NCBI GenBank assembly: GCA_019634675.1
Contig: JAHCAX010000006.1
Span: 55,490 to 119,489 of the forward strand
Origin: Acherontichlamydia pituitae
Lineage (GTDB): Bacteria; Chlamydiota; Chlamydiia; Chlamydiales; Rhabdochlamydiaceae
Length of the DNA stretch: 64,000 nucleotides
Direction: 5' to 3'
The position numbers and the translations under genes are program-made. Below the pieces are notes generated by a model, which saw nothing but the letters and a program-made list of their open reading frames with translations, was not told where the DNA came from and did no database searches. Below are positions 17,964 to 27,606 of this stretch, piece after piece (the stretch's first letter is position 1; every line of letters starts with the position of its first letter).

Positions 17964-18211
17964 ACCTATCACCTGCTTGAATTCTTAACAATTATCTATT
18001 TGCCGGCAATTATAATCAATTAAATAGAATTCTATTTATTCAAACATTCATCAGCTGTATTTAATTAATCTTAACAGTTCTCACCGAAGCTTCTTCCTTT
18101 GCAAGTAAAATATTTCATTCGTAAACTTTTCAACATCGAGTTATACTTCTGGCACTTCAAAGTCCTCGTTGATTTTGGATTTGGCGCCACGAGGTTAAAG
18201 CCTCTGAAGCA

Positions 18212-18237
18212 GAACGTATGCACAGCTGCATACGTTC
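18212..18237. repeat. Perfect 11-bp inverted repeat
   Basis: GAACGTATGCA and TGCATACGTTC are separated by CAGC. It sits in the 660-bp gene-poor stretch before oppA, just left of element C. No T-run follows, so an operator or part of a larger repeat is as likely as a terminator. Confidence 0.5.
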
Positions 18238-18280
18238 GATGCATGGGGCTTTAAAGGGGTTTGGAACAAAGCCCGGAATT

Positions 18281-18451
18281 AGAGACTGTTAACGGATTTA
18301 GGTTTCGTCGCTTTTTTGAGAATTTTTCGCAAATTTTGGTTCCGTTTGTTGGGGGTAATATACGAAAGTTGATATACCCCCAATAAACGGACCCAAAATT
18401 TTCTGAAAAAGTTCAAAAAATCGACGAAACCTAAATCTGTTAACAGTCTCT
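18281..18451. repeat. Palindromic intergenic element C (171 bp)
   Basis: The two halves are near-perfect inverted copies over about 80 bp (ends AGAGACTGTTAAC / GTTAACAGTCTCT). The tip is 18359-18374, whose complement reads TATCAACTTTCGTATA. The same 16 bases form the tip of element E at 35454. It lies upstream of the opp promoter. Confidence 0.85.
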
Positions 18452-18573
18452 TAGGGATGCAAAAGTCAAAAGCGTCTCTGCGATTCAAGTGGAAGCAGTA
18501 TGTAGGGAGACAATGTTACACTACTGTTAAATGGGCTCGAAAGGGCGGTTTTATCGGGCAAAGCAGTTTGCAA

Positions 18574-18603
18574 TTGCCTCTTAAAAAATCGAAGTCCTAT
18601 AAT
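18574..18603 (+). promoter_or_regulatory. Candidate opp operon promoter
   Basis: TTGCCT (18574-18579), 18 bp, perfect TATAAT (18598-18603). Start would be near 18610, giving a leader of about 19 nt with GAGGTG in front of the oppA ATG at 18629. Confidence 0.55.
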
Positions 18604-18628
18604 CAAGATTTTCTAAACTGAGGTGTTG

Positions 18629-20230
18629 ATGAAGTGGTCTTTTTGCTTTTCTTTGCCGTTGCTATTAGTGATGAGCGCCTGCCAAAACTCAAGCTCATCC
18701 TCCCATAGGCCTACAAAGCAAGAACTCCGGCTGAACATCCATAGCGAACCTCCGACATTAGACCTTAGGAAGGCGACTGATACGACCTCGATCGCCATCA
18801 TCAAAATGTGCTTTGAAGGGCTCGTCCGCCTCGATGAGAACAACACCCCCGTTCCAGGGGTTGCCGAGCGGTTTGAGAACTCGGACGATTTTAAGACGTT
18901 CATGTTTTATCTGCGGGATGCCAAGTGGTCTGACGGCAAGCCGATCACAGCCTACGACTTTGAAGCGACCTGGAAGACGATGCTCTCTCCCGCTTTCCCC
19001 TGCGAGTTTGCCAATGACCTATTTATCCTTAAAAACGGACAGGCTGCCAAGCTCAACCGCTGTCCTGTGGACGCAGTTGGGGTCAAAGCGGTCGATGAAA
19101 AGACGTTGATCGTCGAACTGGACCATAGCGTCCCCTACTTTCTTCAGCTGGCTGCGACCCATGCCTTTTTTGCCGTTCCCAACCATGTTGCAGTGGCTCA
19201 TTCTGACTGGGCGGACAACAGCGGTGAAAAGTTCGTGTGCAACGGTCCTTTTAAGATGAAGGAGTGGCGCCACTACAATTTCATCGAAGTTCAAAAAAAT
19301 GCTCAGTATTGGGACCAAGACAGCGTCCGGCTGGAAAAGATCTCGCTTGCACTGATCGAGGATGAAAACACCGAACTGACAATGTTTGAAAACGGTGAGC
19401 TCGACTGGGCGGGAAGCCCGATGTCGACCCTGCCGATCGACGCCCTTGCCACCTTAAAAAAGACAGGAAATGTCACGACCTACCCGATGTCGGGGGTCTA
19501 TTATTACATCTTCAATACGAAAGAGTTCCCCTTCAACAATGTCCATATACGCCGGGCTTTTGCGCTCAGCATCAACCGTAAGGCGATCATCGATAACATC
19601 ACCCAGTCTGACCAGGTCCCTGCGATGGCCATGATCCCGCCGACGATGTGGAAAGAGGACCGTGGATATTTCCAAGACCATGACTTGAAGGAAGCGAGAA
19701 AGGAATTTGACTTAGGCCTGAAAGAGCTCAACATCACTTTATCCCAGTTCCCGCCGATCACATTGAGCTTCAATTCAGCCAGCGCCCACCATAAAATTGC
19801 CCAGGCGATCCAGGAGCAGTGGCACCGCACGTTCGGTGTCAAGGTCAGATTGGAGAATAAAGAATGGAAGGTCTTTTTGGACGAGATGCGCCATCATAAG
19901 TTCCAAGTCGCCAGGATGGGAGGGATTGCAAACTTCCGCGATCCGCTCTCCTTTTTGGAGCTCTACAAGTATCTCTCCAGCAGCAACAACCACTCCCAAT
20001 GGACCAATCCCCGCTTTACTCAGCTCCTTGAAAAGGCCGAACTCACGGTGGGCCAGCAGGAGCGGACGGCCTTGCTGTTGGAAGCTGAAAAGATCTTGAT
20101 CGAAGAAATGCCCATCGCGCCGATCTATTTTTATACGGGCTCCTACATGAAAAAACCGTATGTGAAGAATGTCCATCTATCCGATTTAGCCGACGTCGAC
20201 TTCAAAATGGCCTACGTGGAGATCAAATGA
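18629..20230 (+). CDS. oppA: Oligopeptide ABC transporter substrate-binding lipoprotein OppA
   Basis: The 533-residue protein begins MKWSFCFSLPLLLVMSAC, a lipoprotein signal with Cys18 as the lipidation site. It continues with the family 5 solute-binding signature (EPPTLDLRKATD, GLVRLDENNTPVPGVAERFE, FYLRDAKWSDGKPITAYDF). It binds peptides outside the inner membrane and hands them to OppBC. The ATG at 18629 follows GAGGTG; a GTG at 18623 in the same frame is less likely. It is the first gene of a tightly packed oppABCDF operon (stop/start overlap of 4 bp with oppB). Confidence 0.92.
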   Translation: MKWSFCFSLPLLLVMSACQNSSSSSHRPTKQELRLNIHSEPPTLDLRKATDTTSIAIIKMCFEGLVRLDENNTPVPGVAERFENSDDFKTFMFYLRDAKWSDGKPITAYDFEATWKTMLSPAFPCEFANDLFILKNGQAAKLNRCPVDAVGVKAVDEKTLIVELDHSVPYFLQLAATHAFFAVPNHVAVAHSDWADNSGEKFVCNGPFKMKEWRHYNFIEVQKNAQYWDQDSVRLEKISLALIEDENTELTMFENGELDWAGSPMSTLPIDALATLKKTGNVTTYPMSGVYYYIFNTKEFPFNNVHIRRAFALSINRKAIIDNITQSDQVPAMAMIPPTMWKEDRGYFQDHDLKEARKEFDLGLKELNITLSQFPPITLSFNSASAHHKIAQAIQEQWHRTFGVKVRLENKEWKVFLDEMRHHKFQVARMGGIANFRDPLSFLELYKYLSSSNNHSQWTNPRFTQLLEKAELTVGQQERTALLLEAEKILIEEMPIAPIYFYTGSYMKKPYVKNVHLSDLADVDFKMAYVEIK

Positions 20231-21159
20231 TCGGGTACTTGATGAAAAAAGCGGCCATCCTGTTGACCTCTCTTTTCGTCGTCTCTACCCTGACTTTTTT
20301 TCTCATGCACGCCATTCCCGGCGATCCGTTCGTGCAAGAAAAGGCGATCCCGGAAGAGATTTTAAAGGCCCTGCATAAGCATTACGGCCTTGACCAGCCC
20401 CTTTATATCCAGTACGCCAAGTACATGAAAGGGCTGCTAAGCTGGGAGCTTGGCCCCTCTTTCAAATACCAGGGAAGAACAGTTAATCAGATCATTTCAG
20501 AGGGATTTCCCGTTTCCTTCGTCCTAGGGATGGAAGCCCTTTTCCTTGCCGTCTGCGGAGGGATCACCCTGGGAGCTGTCGCTTCTCTCAAGCACCAACG
20601 ATGGCAAGACCAGATGACGATGGTCATTGCTGTGATCGGCATCTCAGTGCCCAGCTTCATCATGGCCTCGTTCATGCAATATGCGCTTGCCATGAAGCTC
20701 GACCTGCTTCCAGTTGCGCGCTGGGGTTCTTTTTCGCAGACCATCATGCCGGCCATCTCCTTGGCAGCCCTTCCGATGGCATTCATCGCGCGCTTGACTA
20801 GATCCAACATGGTCGAAGTGCTGCAGCAGGACTATATCCAGACGGCCAAGGCCAAAGGACTGAATTCTTTCATGATCCTGATCAAACACGTGATGCGCAA
20901 CGCCCTTCTTCCTGTTCTGACCTACCTTGGGCCTCTGACGGCTGCCGTGTTGACGGGGAGCTTTGCGATCGAAAAGATCTTCGGGATCCCAGGACTTGGT
21001 CAATGGTTTGTGATGAGCATCACCAACCGCGACTATACGGTGATCATGGGGACGACCATTTTCTATAGCGCGATCTTGCTGCTGTGCATCTTCATTGTCG
21101 ACCTCTTATACTGCTTCATCGATCCGCGCATTAAAAGCCATGGGAGGCAAACGTCCTGA
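20227..21159 (+). CDS. oppB: Oligopeptide ABC transporter permease OppB
   Basis: A 310-residue inner-membrane permease with an N-terminal helix, FLMHAIPGDPF, and the EAA-type coupling loop (TRSNMVEVLQQDYIQTAKAKGL) that contacts the ATPases. Helices follow ending in FIVDLLYCFIDPRIK. It pairs with OppC to form the peptide channel. Start overlaps oppA and the last base is shared with the oppC start, consistent with strict translational coupling. Confidence 0.93.
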   Translation: MIGYLMKKAAILLTSLFVVSTLTFFLMHAIPGDPFVQEKAIPEEILKALHKHYGLDQPLYIQYAKYMKGLLSWELGPSFKYQGRTVNQIISEGFPVSFVLGMEALFLAVCGGITLGAVASLKHQRWQDQMTMVIAVIGISVPSFIMASFMQYALAMKLDLLPVARWGSFSQTIMPAISLAALPMAFIARLTRSNMVEVLQQDYIQTAKAKGLNSFMILIKHVMRNALLPVLTYLGPLTAAVLTGSFAIEKIFGIPGLGQWFVMSITNRDYTVIMGTTIFYSAILLLCIFIVDLLYCFIDPRIKSHGRQTS

Positions 21160-22076
21160 TGGAAGACCAAGCTCTGTTCCAACCTCTTGATCGGGCAGCC
21201 CAGCTCTCTGTAGAAGAGAAAGAGGTCTTAGCGCCTATCTCCTACTGGAAAGATGCTTGGCTAAGGTTAAAAGCAAACCGCTCAGCAATGTTCGGGCTGA
21301 TCACCCTTTCCATCCTCCTCACTCTTGCGATCTTCGCTCCGATGTTTTCCCATCACACCTATTATGAGACGCAGCTGCAACTCAAAAACGAGCCGCCCAA
21401 CTCCACATTTTGGTTCGGCACCGACGAGCTTGGAAGGGACCTCTTCACCCGCTGCTGGTGGGGAGCGCGCATCTCCCTCTTCGTCGGCATTACGGCATCT
21501 CTTATTGACCTGGTGATCGGCGTGATGTTCGGCGCCTTTGCCGGTTTTGCCGGAGGCAAGACGGAAGAATGGATGATGCGGGTTGCCGACATCCTCTATG
21601 CCATCCCCTACCTTCTTGTCGTGATCCTCCTTATGGTCATCATCGGCCCGGGAATCTTTACGATCATTTTAGCGCTGACGCTGACCGGATGGATCAATAT
21701 GGCAAGGATCGTCCGCAGCCAGATCCTCCAGCTCAAGCAGCTCGATTACGTGAAGGCGGCGATCGCTCTGGGAGCTTCCCGCAAACGGATTTTACTGTGC
21801 CATCTGATCCCCAATGCGATGGGCCCGATCATTGTGACTGTGACCTTGACGATCCCATCGGCGATCTTCGCTGAGGCGTTCTTGAGCTTTCTGGGCCTTG
21901 GAGTCCAAGCGCCGATCGCCAGCTGGGGAACGATGGCGAACGACGGCCTCTCAGCGCTTCGTTACTACCCTTGGCGCTTATTTTTCCCGGCAATTTTCAT
22001 CAGTCTGACCATGCTCAGCTTTAACCTGCTTGGCGATGGGCTGCGCGATGCTTTCGACCCAAGGCTCCGCCGATGA
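21159..22076 (+). CDS. oppC: Oligopeptide ABC transporter permease OppC
   Basis: A 305-residue permease. It has the OppC N-terminal domain (WKDAWLRLKANRSAMFGLI), the HWFGTDE-like segment FWFGTDELGRDLFTRCWWG, a coupling loop (VRSQILQLKQLDYVKAAIALG), and the end DGLRDAFDPRLRR typical of OppC/DppC. Overlaps oppB by one base and oppD by four. Confidence 0.93.
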   Translation: MEDQALFQPLDRAAQLSVEEKEVLAPISYWKDAWLRLKANRSAMFGLITLSILLTLAIFAPMFSHHTYYETQLQLKNEPPNSTFWFGTDELGRDLFTRCWWGARISLFVGITASLIDLVIGVMFGAFAGFAGGKTEEWMMRVADILYAIPYLLVVILLMVIIGPGIFTIILALTLTGWINMARIVRSQILQLKQLDYVKAAIALGASRKRILLCHLIPNAMGPIIVTVTLTIPSAIFAEAFLSFLGLGVQAPIASWGTMANDGLSALRYYPWRLFFPAIFISLTMLSFNLLGDGLRDAFDPRLRR

Positions 22077-23059
22077 CAACGCCGCTTCTTTCCATTAAAA
22101 ATCTCAATGTCAGTTTCTCAACGCAACGGCAAAAGCTCCACGCTGTGCGCAATGTCGACTTTGAGCTCCATGCTGGCGAGACGTTGGGAATTGTTGGTGA
22201 ATCGGGATGCGGCAAAAGCGCGACGGCCAAAGCGCTGGTCCAGCTCATTCCTAGGCACTATGCCGATTTAAGCGGCGAGATCTGGTACCAAGATCAGAAT
22301 TTGGCCTCCTTCTCAGAAAAGCAGATGCAGAAAATCCGGGGAAAAGAGATCGGAATGATCTTCCAAGATCCGATGACCTCACTCAATCCCACCATGAAGA
22401 TCGGCAAGCAGATCGTCGAAGGATACCTACGCCATTTCCCAGAAATCCCCTGGAAATCGGCCTGGGCCTATGCGATCGAGATGCTCCACCTGGTCGGGAT
22501 CCCCAACCCTGAAGAGCGGATGAACGAATATCCCCATACGTTAAGCGGCGGGATGCGCCAGCGGGTAATGATCGCCATCGCCCTTGCATGCAAACCAAAG
22601 CTTATCCTTGCCGACGAACCGACAACAGCGCTCGACGTGACGATCCAAGCGCAAATCCTTGATCTCATGAAACAGATCCAGCAAAAGACGCAGACAAGCA
22701 TCCTCCTTATCACCCACGATCTGAGCGTCGTTGCGAAATGCTGCGACAGGGTCCTGGTGATGTACGCAGGAAAGGTCGTCGAATCAGCGACAGTCGATCA
22801 GCTCTTTGCAAATCCTCAGCATCCTTACACCCAGCGCCTGCTCCAAGCGATCCCGCGCCTAGACAAATGCAAAAGCGAACCTCTCATCCCTATCGAAGGG
22901 ACGCCGCCGAACTTGAGCCTGCCGCTCCCCGGCTGCGGTTTCTGCGCCCGCTGCCCCATGGCGATGCGCATCTGCGTTGAACAGTCACCTCCTCTTCTGC
23001 ACTTGAAAGATGGACACTACAGCGCCTGTTTTAAACACGACCCCCGAATGAGCCCATGA
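22073..23059 (+). CDS. oppD: Oligopeptide ABC transporter ATP-binding protein OppD
   Basis: A 328-residue ATPase with Walker A GESGCGKS, signature LSGGMRQR, Walker B LILADEPT and the oligopeptide-type C-terminal extension. That extension contains cysteines (GCGFCARCPMAMRIC), which in this family can bind an Fe-S cluster. It powers peptide import with OppF. Overlaps both neighbours by four bases. Confidence 0.93.
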   Translation: MTTPLLSIKNLNVSFSTQRQKLHAVRNVDFELHAGETLGIVGESGCGKSATAKALVQLIPRHYADLSGEIWYQDQNLASFSEKQMQKIRGKEIGMIFQDPMTSLNPTMKIGKQIVEGYLRHFPEIPWKSAWAYAIEMLHLVGIPNPEERMNEYPHTLSGGMRQRVMIAIALACKPKLILADEPTTALDVTIQAQILDLMKQIQQKTQTSILLITHDLSVVAKCCDRVLVMYAGKVVESATVDQLFANPQHPYTQRLLQAIPRLDKCKSEPLIPIEGTPPNLSLPLPGCGFCARCPMAMRICVEQSPPLLHLKDGHYSACFKHDPRMSP

Positions 23060-24024
23060 ACAATAATAATCCTCTTCTTGAGATCAAAGACCTGAAAAAG
23101 ACCTATCCGGCCTCAAAGCAGGTCCTAACAGCTGTCAATACAGTCTCGTTTCAGATCTTTCCAGGAGAGACGCTCGGCCTTGTCGGAGAGAGCGGCTGCG
23201 GCAAATCGACAACGGGGCGCTGCCTGCTGAGGCTCGAAGAGCCGTCCGCTGGCGATGTGCTCTTTGAAGGAAAGAGCATCCTCGACTTCAACGCCCAAGA
23301 GCTGTTCCATTTCAGGCGCCAGGCGCAGATCATCTTTCAAGACCCTTACGCCTCATTGAACCCTCGGATGACAGCCCAAGAGATCATCGCAGAACCGCTG
23401 CGGATCCATAACCTTGCCGAAGAATCCCAAATTCCAAAAGAGGTCTCCCATCTGCTCGACCTCGTCGGCTTGAGCAAGACCTCCCTTTCCCGCTTTCCGC
23501 ATGAGTTCAGCGGAGGACAGCGGCAGCGGATCGGGATAGCGCGCGCTCTGGCCGTCAAGCCCAGGTTCATCGTCTGCGATGAGCCGATCTCCGCGCTTGA
23601 TGTCTCGGTGCAAGCGCAGATCGTCAACCTCCTAAAAAACCTCCAGAAAGAAATGGGGCTGACCTACCTCTTCATCGCCCACGACCTTGCTATGGTGAAG
23701 TATATCTCCGACCGGGTTGCCGTCATGTACCTCGGCCATCTCGTTGAACTAGCTTCCGCAGAAGATCTCTACAACAGCCCTCAGCATCCTTACACGCAGG
23801 CGCTCCTCTCCTCGATCTCCATACCTGATCCGGTCATTGAACGGCAAAGGGTCCGAACTCCACTCCAAGGCGAACTGCCAAGCCCCTTAAAAATTGCCAA
23901 AGGATGCCCCTTTGCTTCCCGATGCCCCCACGCCCAATCGCAATGCCGCGAAAAAAAGCCCGAGCTGAAACAAATTGCTCCGGGACATATCGCAGCCTGC
24001 CACTTTCCTCATCATACGCCGTAA
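23056..24024 (+). CDS. oppF: Oligopeptide ABC transporter ATP-binding protein OppF
   Basis: A 322-residue ATPase with Walker A GESGCGKS, signature FSGGQRQR, Walker B FIVCDEPISALDVS, and a C-terminal CPFASRCPHAQSQC extension like that of OppD. Last gene of the opp operon; 45 bp separate it from the following exporter, which may be read from the same transcript. Confidence 0.93.
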   Translation: MNNNNPLLEIKDLKKTYPASKQVLTAVNTVSFQIFPGETLGLVGESGCGKSTTGRCLLRLEEPSAGDVLFEGKSILDFNAQELFHFRRQAQIIFQDPYASLNPRMTAQEIIAEPLRIHNLAEESQIPKEVSHLLDLVGLSKTSLSRFPHEFSGGQRQRIGIARALAVKPRFIVCDEPISALDVSVQAQIVNLLKNLQKEMGLTYLFIAHDLAMVKYISDRVAVMYLGHLVELASAEDLYNSPQHPYTQALLSSISIPDPVIERQRVRTPLQGELPSPLKIAKGCPFASRCPHAQSQCREKKPELKQIAPGHIAACHFPHHTP

Positions 24025-24069
24025 AAAAAACCTTGATCGTCCCACTTCAATGCTTTACGGTTTTGATAT

Positions 24070-25272
24070 ATGGCTCATCTTCGAAATAAGTTCTGGATCA
24101 CTGCATTAACTCTGTCGCTCATTACTTTTGGGCAATTTGCCATCGACATCTATCTGCCCTCTTTTGCTTCGATGCAAAAGCAGCTGAAAACAAGCGCCGG
24201 CATGATCCAGCTGACTTTGACATTTTATCTAATCAGCTATGGCTTCACGCAACTGATCTACGGCCCTCTTTCAGATCGATTCGGCAGGCGCAAAGTTTTA
24301 CTTTCCGGCATGATTATTTTTATTGCTGGAAGCTTCGGCACTTATATAGCCCCTACGATTGGATGGGTATTGGCAACACGTTTTATCCAGGGTTTAGGAA
24401 TCAGTTCGGCAAATGTGCTTTGCAGAGCGATCTTGCGCGATCTATATCCAGGGCCCGAGTTGGACAAGAAAACGCCCTATTTAGGAATGGTGTGGGTAAT
24501 TCCTCCCATTATCGCTCCAGTTCTAGGCGGTTATATCGAGAACTTGTTTGGATGGCGGAGCAATTTCCTATTTTTAGCAGGAATTGTCTGCATTGAATTT
24601 CTATTGGTTTATTTCTTTCTTCCAGAAACAAAAGACCCATCGGAAGTGCATTCAATCCATCCTAAGGTCATTTGGAAAAACTATAAGACGCTCCTTAGCA
24701 GCCGCCCTTTTCTCGGCTTCGTTACAACGGATCTGATCTTGTTTGGCGCATTCAGTTGCTTTTATGCAGTCGGGCCATTCCTGCTGCAAGTCCGCCTCGA
24801 CCTTTCTGCCGTTTCCTTGGGATGGATGCTCCTGCTGATGGCGTCCGGATATATGATGGGATCGTTTTTAAACATCTTTCTGACCCATCGATTGCCTCAA
24901 AAAACAATTATGAGCTACGGCGTTCTTTGCATCTGTCTTGTATCACTAACTATGCTGACAGTTGCTTTAATGGGGATCATGACAGTATTTGGGATTGTTG
25001 CATTGCAGCTTCTGTTCTTTTTTGGGATCGGTCTTATTTTTACGAACTGCATCGCAGGCTGCTTGAAAATTTTTCCACCCCTTGCTGGCAGCGCTAGCGC
25101 TCTTTGGGGCTTATTTGCCTTTATGGGCGGAACAATTGGCTCATCATTGATGACCTTGTTTTCAGAAAATAATCAGCTACCGCTTGCAAGCATTTTCACA
25201 GTCCAATCCTTCCTAGTAGCTATCGTGCTGTATGCATTAGTTTTTAGACCAACCCAACAGATCCAAAAATGA
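24070..25272 (+). CDS. MFS multidrug exporter, Bcr/CflA type
   Basis: The 400-residue protein has 12 predicted membrane helices and the Bcr/CflA drug-resistance signatures: QFAIDIYLPSFASM in helix 1, GFTQLIYGPLSDRFGRRKVLL (motif A), and RFIQGLGISSANVLCRAILRDLY. It probably exports drugs or metabolites by proton antiport. It lies downstream of opp on the same strand and converges with the APC permease with only two bases between stops, so no separate terminator fits there. Confidence 0.88.
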   Translation: MAHLRNKFWITALTLSLITFGQFAIDIYLPSFASMQKQLKTSAGMIQLTLTFYLISYGFTQLIYGPLSDRFGRRKVLLSGMIIFIAGSFGTYIAPTIGWVLATRFIQGLGISSANVLCRAILRDLYPGPELDKKTPYLGMVWVIPPIIAPVLGGYIENLFGWRSNFLFLAGIVCIEFLLVYFFLPETKDPSEVHSIHPKVIWKNYKTLLSSRPFLGFVTTDLILFGAFSCFYAVGPFLLQVRLDLSAVSLGWMLLLMASGYMMGSFLNIFLTHRLPQKTIMSYGVLCICLVSLTMLTVALMGIMTVFGIVALQLLFFFGIGLIFTNCIAGCLKIFPPLAGSASALWGLFAFMGGTIGSSLMTLFSENNQLPLASIFTVQSFLVAIVLYALVFRPTQQIQK

Positions 25273-25274
25273 CC

Positions 25275-27173
25275 CTATCCTTTGAGAACCCTCTCAGCCT
25301 CGCTGGCGCAGACCCAGACGCGGCAGGGAGCTTCCTTCAAGATCCTTTCGGTGATGGCGCCTAACCCCTTTTGACGAGCTTCCTGTGTGGACTTCAAAGC
25401 TCCTAAGACAAGCAGATCGTACCTGCCTTTTTGGAGCAGCTCTAAAATAGTATCGGGGATGGAGCGGGAACGGACAAGCTTCAATTCGATCTCGACATTT
25501 AAGTCTTGGGCAATCGCCTCAGCTCTTTTTAAGATCGCCTCAGCGGCTGCGATCCGATGGGGGATCTCGATATCGAGCGGCAATGAAGAGGCGATCTCAA
25601 TGACTTGGACTGCTGTCACTTTGGCGCCATGGGCTTTGGCCACCTCGCAGGCCATCTGGACTGTTTCCGTCTGCATTCCTCCGCGCGTCGGCACCAAGAT
25701 CTTGCGGACGTTCATCGGCTTATAACCTGGAACTTTGACCTGTTCGATCTCCACATGTCCTGTGGGCCTCATCTTTTTTGCCTTGCGGTAATAGAAGTAC
25801 ATCGCCATGCCAAGGGCCATCCACGCCAATCCCAAGTACCGTCCATCCCGCTTTGTGATTATCACGAGGAACCAGACGCTGACCGTCGCCATGCATCCGA
25901 TGATCGCTGTTACTGGAATTTCATACCCGCGGATTTTAATATTGAACGGGATTTTGAAAGGACGCTTGAGATGAGGTTTTTTTATCCTTAAGACCAAGAG
26001 GGACAAATGCGCCGATGTGAAGGCCAGCATCGCGCCAAAGTTATAAAGATCGGCTAAAAAGTCGAGGTTGCCTTGGCTTGCCAAAATGATAAAGCTTGCC
26101 ACTACTGTAAAAAATGCCAAGGAGACGATCGGCGTGCGGAACCGCGGATGCAAACGGTAAAAGATGCGCGGCAGCTGATAGTATTCACCCATGTTGAACG
26201 ACAATCTTGAGGAACCCATTAGTCCGGCATTAGCGGCAACGGTCAAGACAACAGCCGCCAGCACGGAGATACAGGGCAATAGAAAATGTTTGCCAAGAGG
26301 CAGAGCTTCGACAATTCCTGCTACCGGGTTCAACACATACTTGGTGCCCAAATCATGCGGTGTGATCGCCGACAAAGCTGTCACTGAAAGGCCCAGATAA
26401 ACTGCGATCAGAACAAACATCGTTAACACGATTGCCCGAGGGACTGTGCGAACTGGCTTCTGGGCTTCCGCCGCTAGCTGGGCGATCGATTCAATTCCCG
26501 TGTAGGCGACCATCGCCATGGCAGTTCCTTTGATGAACTCGCTCCAGGAGGGAGACCATGAAGCATTCGGAACACCGATCCGCATGTGGTCGACGATCGT
26601 CGATAGGTCTAAAATTGTGCTGAACCCGATCGTGATCACGATAGCTTGGATCAAGATTGTAAACGTCGTCAGCAGCAAACTGATCCGGGTCGATTGCTTC
26701 ACACCAAAGACGTTCATCAAAAAGAGGATGAAGACTAAACTGATCGAAAATCCGATCTGAACGCCTGCGTTTTCAAGCGGAGCGTAGAAGTACGCAAGGT
26801 AAGGCCCTACCGCAAATGCCGAGATCGCAATGGTCACAATGTAATCGAGAAGAAGCCCCCAACCTGCGATAAAGGAGATCAGGTCATTGAACGCGTGCCG
26901 GGCAAAACTGGCCGATCCTCCCGACTCGTGAAATGTAGAGGTCATCTCAGCATAAGTAAGCGCTGTGCAGACAAACACAAGACCTGCCAATGCCAATGAG
27001 ATCGGCGTTGCGCCTAATGCAAAAAGCGCGGTGATCCCGAGCGCATAATAGATCGACGAGCCTAAGTCGCCGTATCCGATCGCAAAGAGGTCGAATATTC
27101 CCAAAACACGCTTTAATGTGCCTTTATGCAGCTGGACGACGGTTGTTTTTTCACTGCCCAGGTGTTTTGCCAT
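25275..27173 (-). CDS. APC-superfamily amino-acid permease with C-terminal universal-stress-protein domain
   Basis: The 632-residue protein has an N-terminal APC permease (about 1-460; IYYALGITALFALGATPISLALAG, SGGSASFARHAF, GTAMAMVAYTGIESIAQLAAEA). A cytoplasmic UspA-like domain follows (about 485-632; VRKILVPTRGGMQTETVQMACEVA, then YDLLVLGALKSTQ). This transporter-Usp arrangement is known in several bacteria and suggests nucleotide-dependent control of amino-acid or cation uptake. Substrate unknown. Palindromic elements D and H lie just upstream. Confidence 0.87.
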   Translation of the reverse strand: MAKHLGSEKTTVVQLHKGTLKRVLGIFDLFAIGYGDLGSSIYYALGITALFALGATPISLALAGLVFVCTALTYAEMTSTFHESGGSASFARHAFNDLISFIAGWGLLLDYIVTIAISAFAVGPYLAYFYAPLENAGVQIGFSISLVFILFLMNVFGVKQSTRISLLLTTFTILIQAIVITIGFSTILDLSTIVDHMRIGVPNASWSPSWSEFIKGTAMAMVAYTGIESIAQLAAEAQKPVRTVPRAIVLTMFVLIAVYLGLSVTALSAITPHDLGTKYVLNPVAGIVEALPLGKHFLLPCISVLAAVVLTVAANAGLMGSSRLSFNMGEYYQLPRIFYRLHPRFRTPIVSLAFFTVVASFIILASQGNLDFLADLYNFGAMLAFTSAHLSLLVLRIKKPHLKRPFKIPFNIKIRGYEIPVTAIIGCMATVSVWFLVIITKRDGRYLGLAWMALGMAMYFYYRKAKKMRPTGHVEIEQVKVPGYKPMNVRKILVPTRGGMQTETVQMACEVAKAHGAKVTAVQVIEIASSLPLDIEIPHRIAAAEAILKRAEAIAQDLNVEIELKLVRSRSIPDTILELLQKGRYDLLVLGALKSTQEARQKGLGAITERILKEAPCRVWVCASEAERVLKG

Positions 27174-27200
27174 TTGACGACAACCTTCTTCTCGACTTCT

Positions 27201-27295
27201 CCTAAGAGAGCGTTACCAAATTAAGCTTCTATCGATCTCTCGATTCTTTTGAGCCAAAAAACAACGAAGCTTTTTTTAACAACAGACTCTAAAGC
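27201..27295. repeat. Internally shortened palindromic element D (95 bp)
   Basis: Its left end (CCTAAGAG ... TTAAGCTTCT(A)TCGAT ... TTCTTTTGAGCC) and right end (CAAC...CTCTAAAGC) match the two ends of element E at 35371-35550. The central stem and tip are missing. It looks like an internal deletion derivative of the same family, upstream of the APC permease gene. Confidence 0.6.
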
Positions 27296-27424
27296 TAGAT
27301 ATCTACTCCATAGCCATTTTTATCAATTTTAAATTGCTATCGTGAATAACTTAAAAATTCGTTCAGATTGACTTTTTCTTTAAGCTGAATGAAAATTCCC
27401 AAACTTTTCTCTAAACTAATAAGT

Positions 27425-27590
27425 TCTGTACACGACAATTTTTAGATCTTATAGGCGAACGAGGCAAAGCCAGATCAAAGCAAAGCGCTTTTTGGCCGAA
27501 GGAGAATAGCCAAAGGCTATTTCTCGAGGCCAAAAATCGATATGGCAAAGCCTCAGCCGTCTAGAAGCTCTAAAAATTGTCGTGTACAGA
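27425..27590. repeat. Palindromic intergenic element H (166 bp)
   Basis: Ends TCTGTACACGACAATTTTTA and its complement are perfect inverted copies of about 22 bp. The interior also pairs (GGCAAAGCC.../GGC...TTTGCC, and AATAGCC/GGCTATT around the tip). It ends only 16 bp before the LRR gene ATG. Confidence 0.8.
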
Positions 27591-27606
27591 GACTAATAAG
27601 GAAAAA

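Noticed and set aside
18279..18488. A 69-codon minus-strand frame before oppA
   Set aside because: It is almost entirely element C.
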